Shown here in pieces: positions 62,701 through 64,000 of a stretch of DNA of 64,000 bases (positions within the stretch are counted from its first letter, which is position 1; each line of letters opens with the position of its first letter). The stretch comes from Lingula anatina (taxonomy: Eukaryota; Brachiopoda; Lingulata; Lingulida; Lingulidae): assembly GCF_001039355.2 (NCBI RefSeq), contig NW_019775834.1, forward strand, positions 50,683-114,682, written 5' to 3'. Under the pieces are notes generated by a model. The model did not search any database, was not told the origin of the DNA, and worked only from the letters and a program-made list of their open reading frames with translations. The translations under genes were made by a program, and so were the position numbers.

Positions 62701-64000
62701 AAATTATGGTTACATGTTTGTATATTTAAAATTAAATTTTGGATTAGAAGGTTTTATGTAAAGGCTGTATTTATTATGGTTAGAAGAAAAATTTAAGTGT
62801 AAATCTCCTAAATATTGGTGGCCACGATCATATAGTAATGCTTGAAATGTGATAGTTAGATGAGTCTATTTTTGATCTCAGTCTATGTAGATTAACATAT
62901 TAAAAAAATCATTGAGATATATATATATATATATATATATGCAATTAAAAGGAAAAACTGTCATCTTTTTATTTATGTAGAGAGCTGCCTTTTCTCCGAC
63001 CTCCTTCTTGAAGGTATCCAGGCCCCCATGGTTTATACCTGGACATCAACAGGACTGTGCTGAATTCCTCCATTATTTACTAGACCAGCTTCATGAACAA
63101 GAACTCACCGCTCTACGCAGAAAACGGAATCCCACATCCCCTGTTAAACTCCCCAGCCCCATGTCCTCACCAGAACACAGTGTGGAACCAAACTTCTACA
63201 AATCAAAACTGCGCTCTGCTCAACAGGAACAATCTACTAGAGGGCAGCAGCATCAGAGAGAGATTGTCATCGAAACTAAAGACGATGTGGATCCAACACT
63301 GGTTGGACAAACTTTTGGTGGGAAAGTGATGACCACCTGTAGGTGTTTAACATGTGGACATGAGTCGGCAAGAACAGAGTCCTTCTTTGATTTGCCGTTA
63401 GCTTTTCCTGATGGAAATAAGATATCAAGCCATGGCTCCTCCCTTGTAGGAGGTAAATCGACTCCAGCTGAAAAGAATGTTGAAATGGAACAGGAGGGGA
63501 ACACAGTGGGGAAAGTAGAGCATGAAACAGGGGAGACAAAAATGGATGCAGCTCAAGTCAAAGAATCAAAATTGGAAGGTTTAGATACATTAAGTAGAAG
63601 CTCTGCAGGTCTTGATAACAAGGATGGCGGAAATGACTCTTTGACATTGGAAAATCTGCTGGACTATTATCTTGAGCCAGAAAAGCTGGAAGGTGATAAT
63701 AAGTACTATTGTGACAAGTGCCAGGGTCTGCAAGATGGGGAAAGGTCTATTAAAATTGTTCACTCCCCAAACTTTCTAATTCTGACTTTGTTAAGATTCT
63801 CTTACAACATCAAGACTCAGTCGCGCTCAAAACTTTTCAATGAGGTGAGCTATCCTAAGACTTTAATGTTACCTGTTCACAGAGATGAACTGAAAGTGAA
63901 ATTTACCACCGATGATCCAGTGCAATCCCCGCTCAAGTTTGATCAACAAACCCACGATTATGCTGTACTTGATAAGCCCCAGCATGCATTTGCACAGCAG
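59728..64000 (+). CDS. USP38: Ubiquitin carboxyl-terminal hydrolase, USP35/USP38 type (5' part, cut by window end)
   Basis: Exons: 59728-60672, 61107-61208, 61370-61528, 62034-62227, 62592-62685, 62981 to beyond 64000; all phases agree and 838 codons are visible. The long N-terminal part (residues 1-400) is the alpha-helical USP35/38 region (for example AFHK, VIAHLGAENS, GFPELYDPVLEAIK). The catalytic Cys box GLVNLGNTCYMNSVIQALYM puts the nucleophile at Cys453, close to the human USP38 position (454, from memory). Exon 6 holds the QQD box (HQQDCAEFLHYLLDQLHEQE) and two zinc-binding CxxC pairs (CRCLTCGHES and YYCDKCQG). The catalytic His lies beyond the window. It removes ubiquitin from protein substrates. 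The start ATG is the first in the exon, nine bases after a TTCTAG acceptor. USP35 versus USP38 is not resolved, since invertebrates probably have one ancestral gene. Confidence 0.92.
62917..62940. repeat. (AT)n microsatellite
   Basis: About 12 AT units, 40 bp before the last visible USP exon. Confidence 0.85.

Overview
The window is invertebrate metazoan nuclear DNA: AT-rich, intron-rich, with GT-AG introns, many short terminal-inverted-repeat elements, microsatellites and homopolymer C/G runs. The gene set (USP35/38, LAPTM4-like, TMEM272-like, an NPY/NPF-type prohormone, a ShKT-containing secreted protein) fits a marine lophotrochozoan or basal deuterostome; I cannot name the species. Two assembly gaps (14467-14906, 35651-36282) and three single Ns (16417, 32261, 46824) are present. 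All gene models were built by hand from splice sites and reading-frame phase.

Layout. 419-3487 (+): the last three exons of an unrecognised gene with a Ser-rich C terminus. 3488-12638: no convincing gene; repeats and one MITE. 12639-24003 (+): a complete 16-exon gene for a 676-residue secreted, probably GPI-anchored, Cys-rich protein with a ShKT domain in the middle. 26432-28255 (-): a three-exon gene for a 77-residue neuropeptide precursor with NPY/NPF gene architecture, including the phase-2 intron in the penultimate codon of the amidated peptide. 30272-31950 and 33635-35322 (-): two near-identical three-exon genes for a type I membrane protein with a von Willebrand A domain. 39568-52275 (-): a TMEM272-like four-helix protein with PPxY motifs. 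54850-58446 (-): a LAPTM4-like four-helix protein with a PPxY motif. 59728 to the window end (+): a USP35/USP38-type deubiquitinase, cut by the window edge.

Assembly structure matters here. The TMEM272-like gene carries a 4.6-4.8 kb direct duplication (42012-46823 and 46825-51406) that meets exactly at one N, with each copy at a contig end. This is the pattern of two heterozygous allelic contig ends that were not merged. Including both exon sets would shift the frame into a stop. The VWA pair also meets at a single N (32261), so it may be allelic as well, although its stalk regions differ much more than its membrane and tail regions.

The most interesting items are the divergent NPY/NPF-like prohormone (ending Arg-Val-Lys-Phe-amide instead of Arg-x-Arg-Phe/Tyr), the 676-residue ShKT protein, the VWA receptor with a degenerate metal site, and several MITE families. 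One MITE ends 6 bp inside an intron next to a 5' splice site, and another is present in only one VWA copy.
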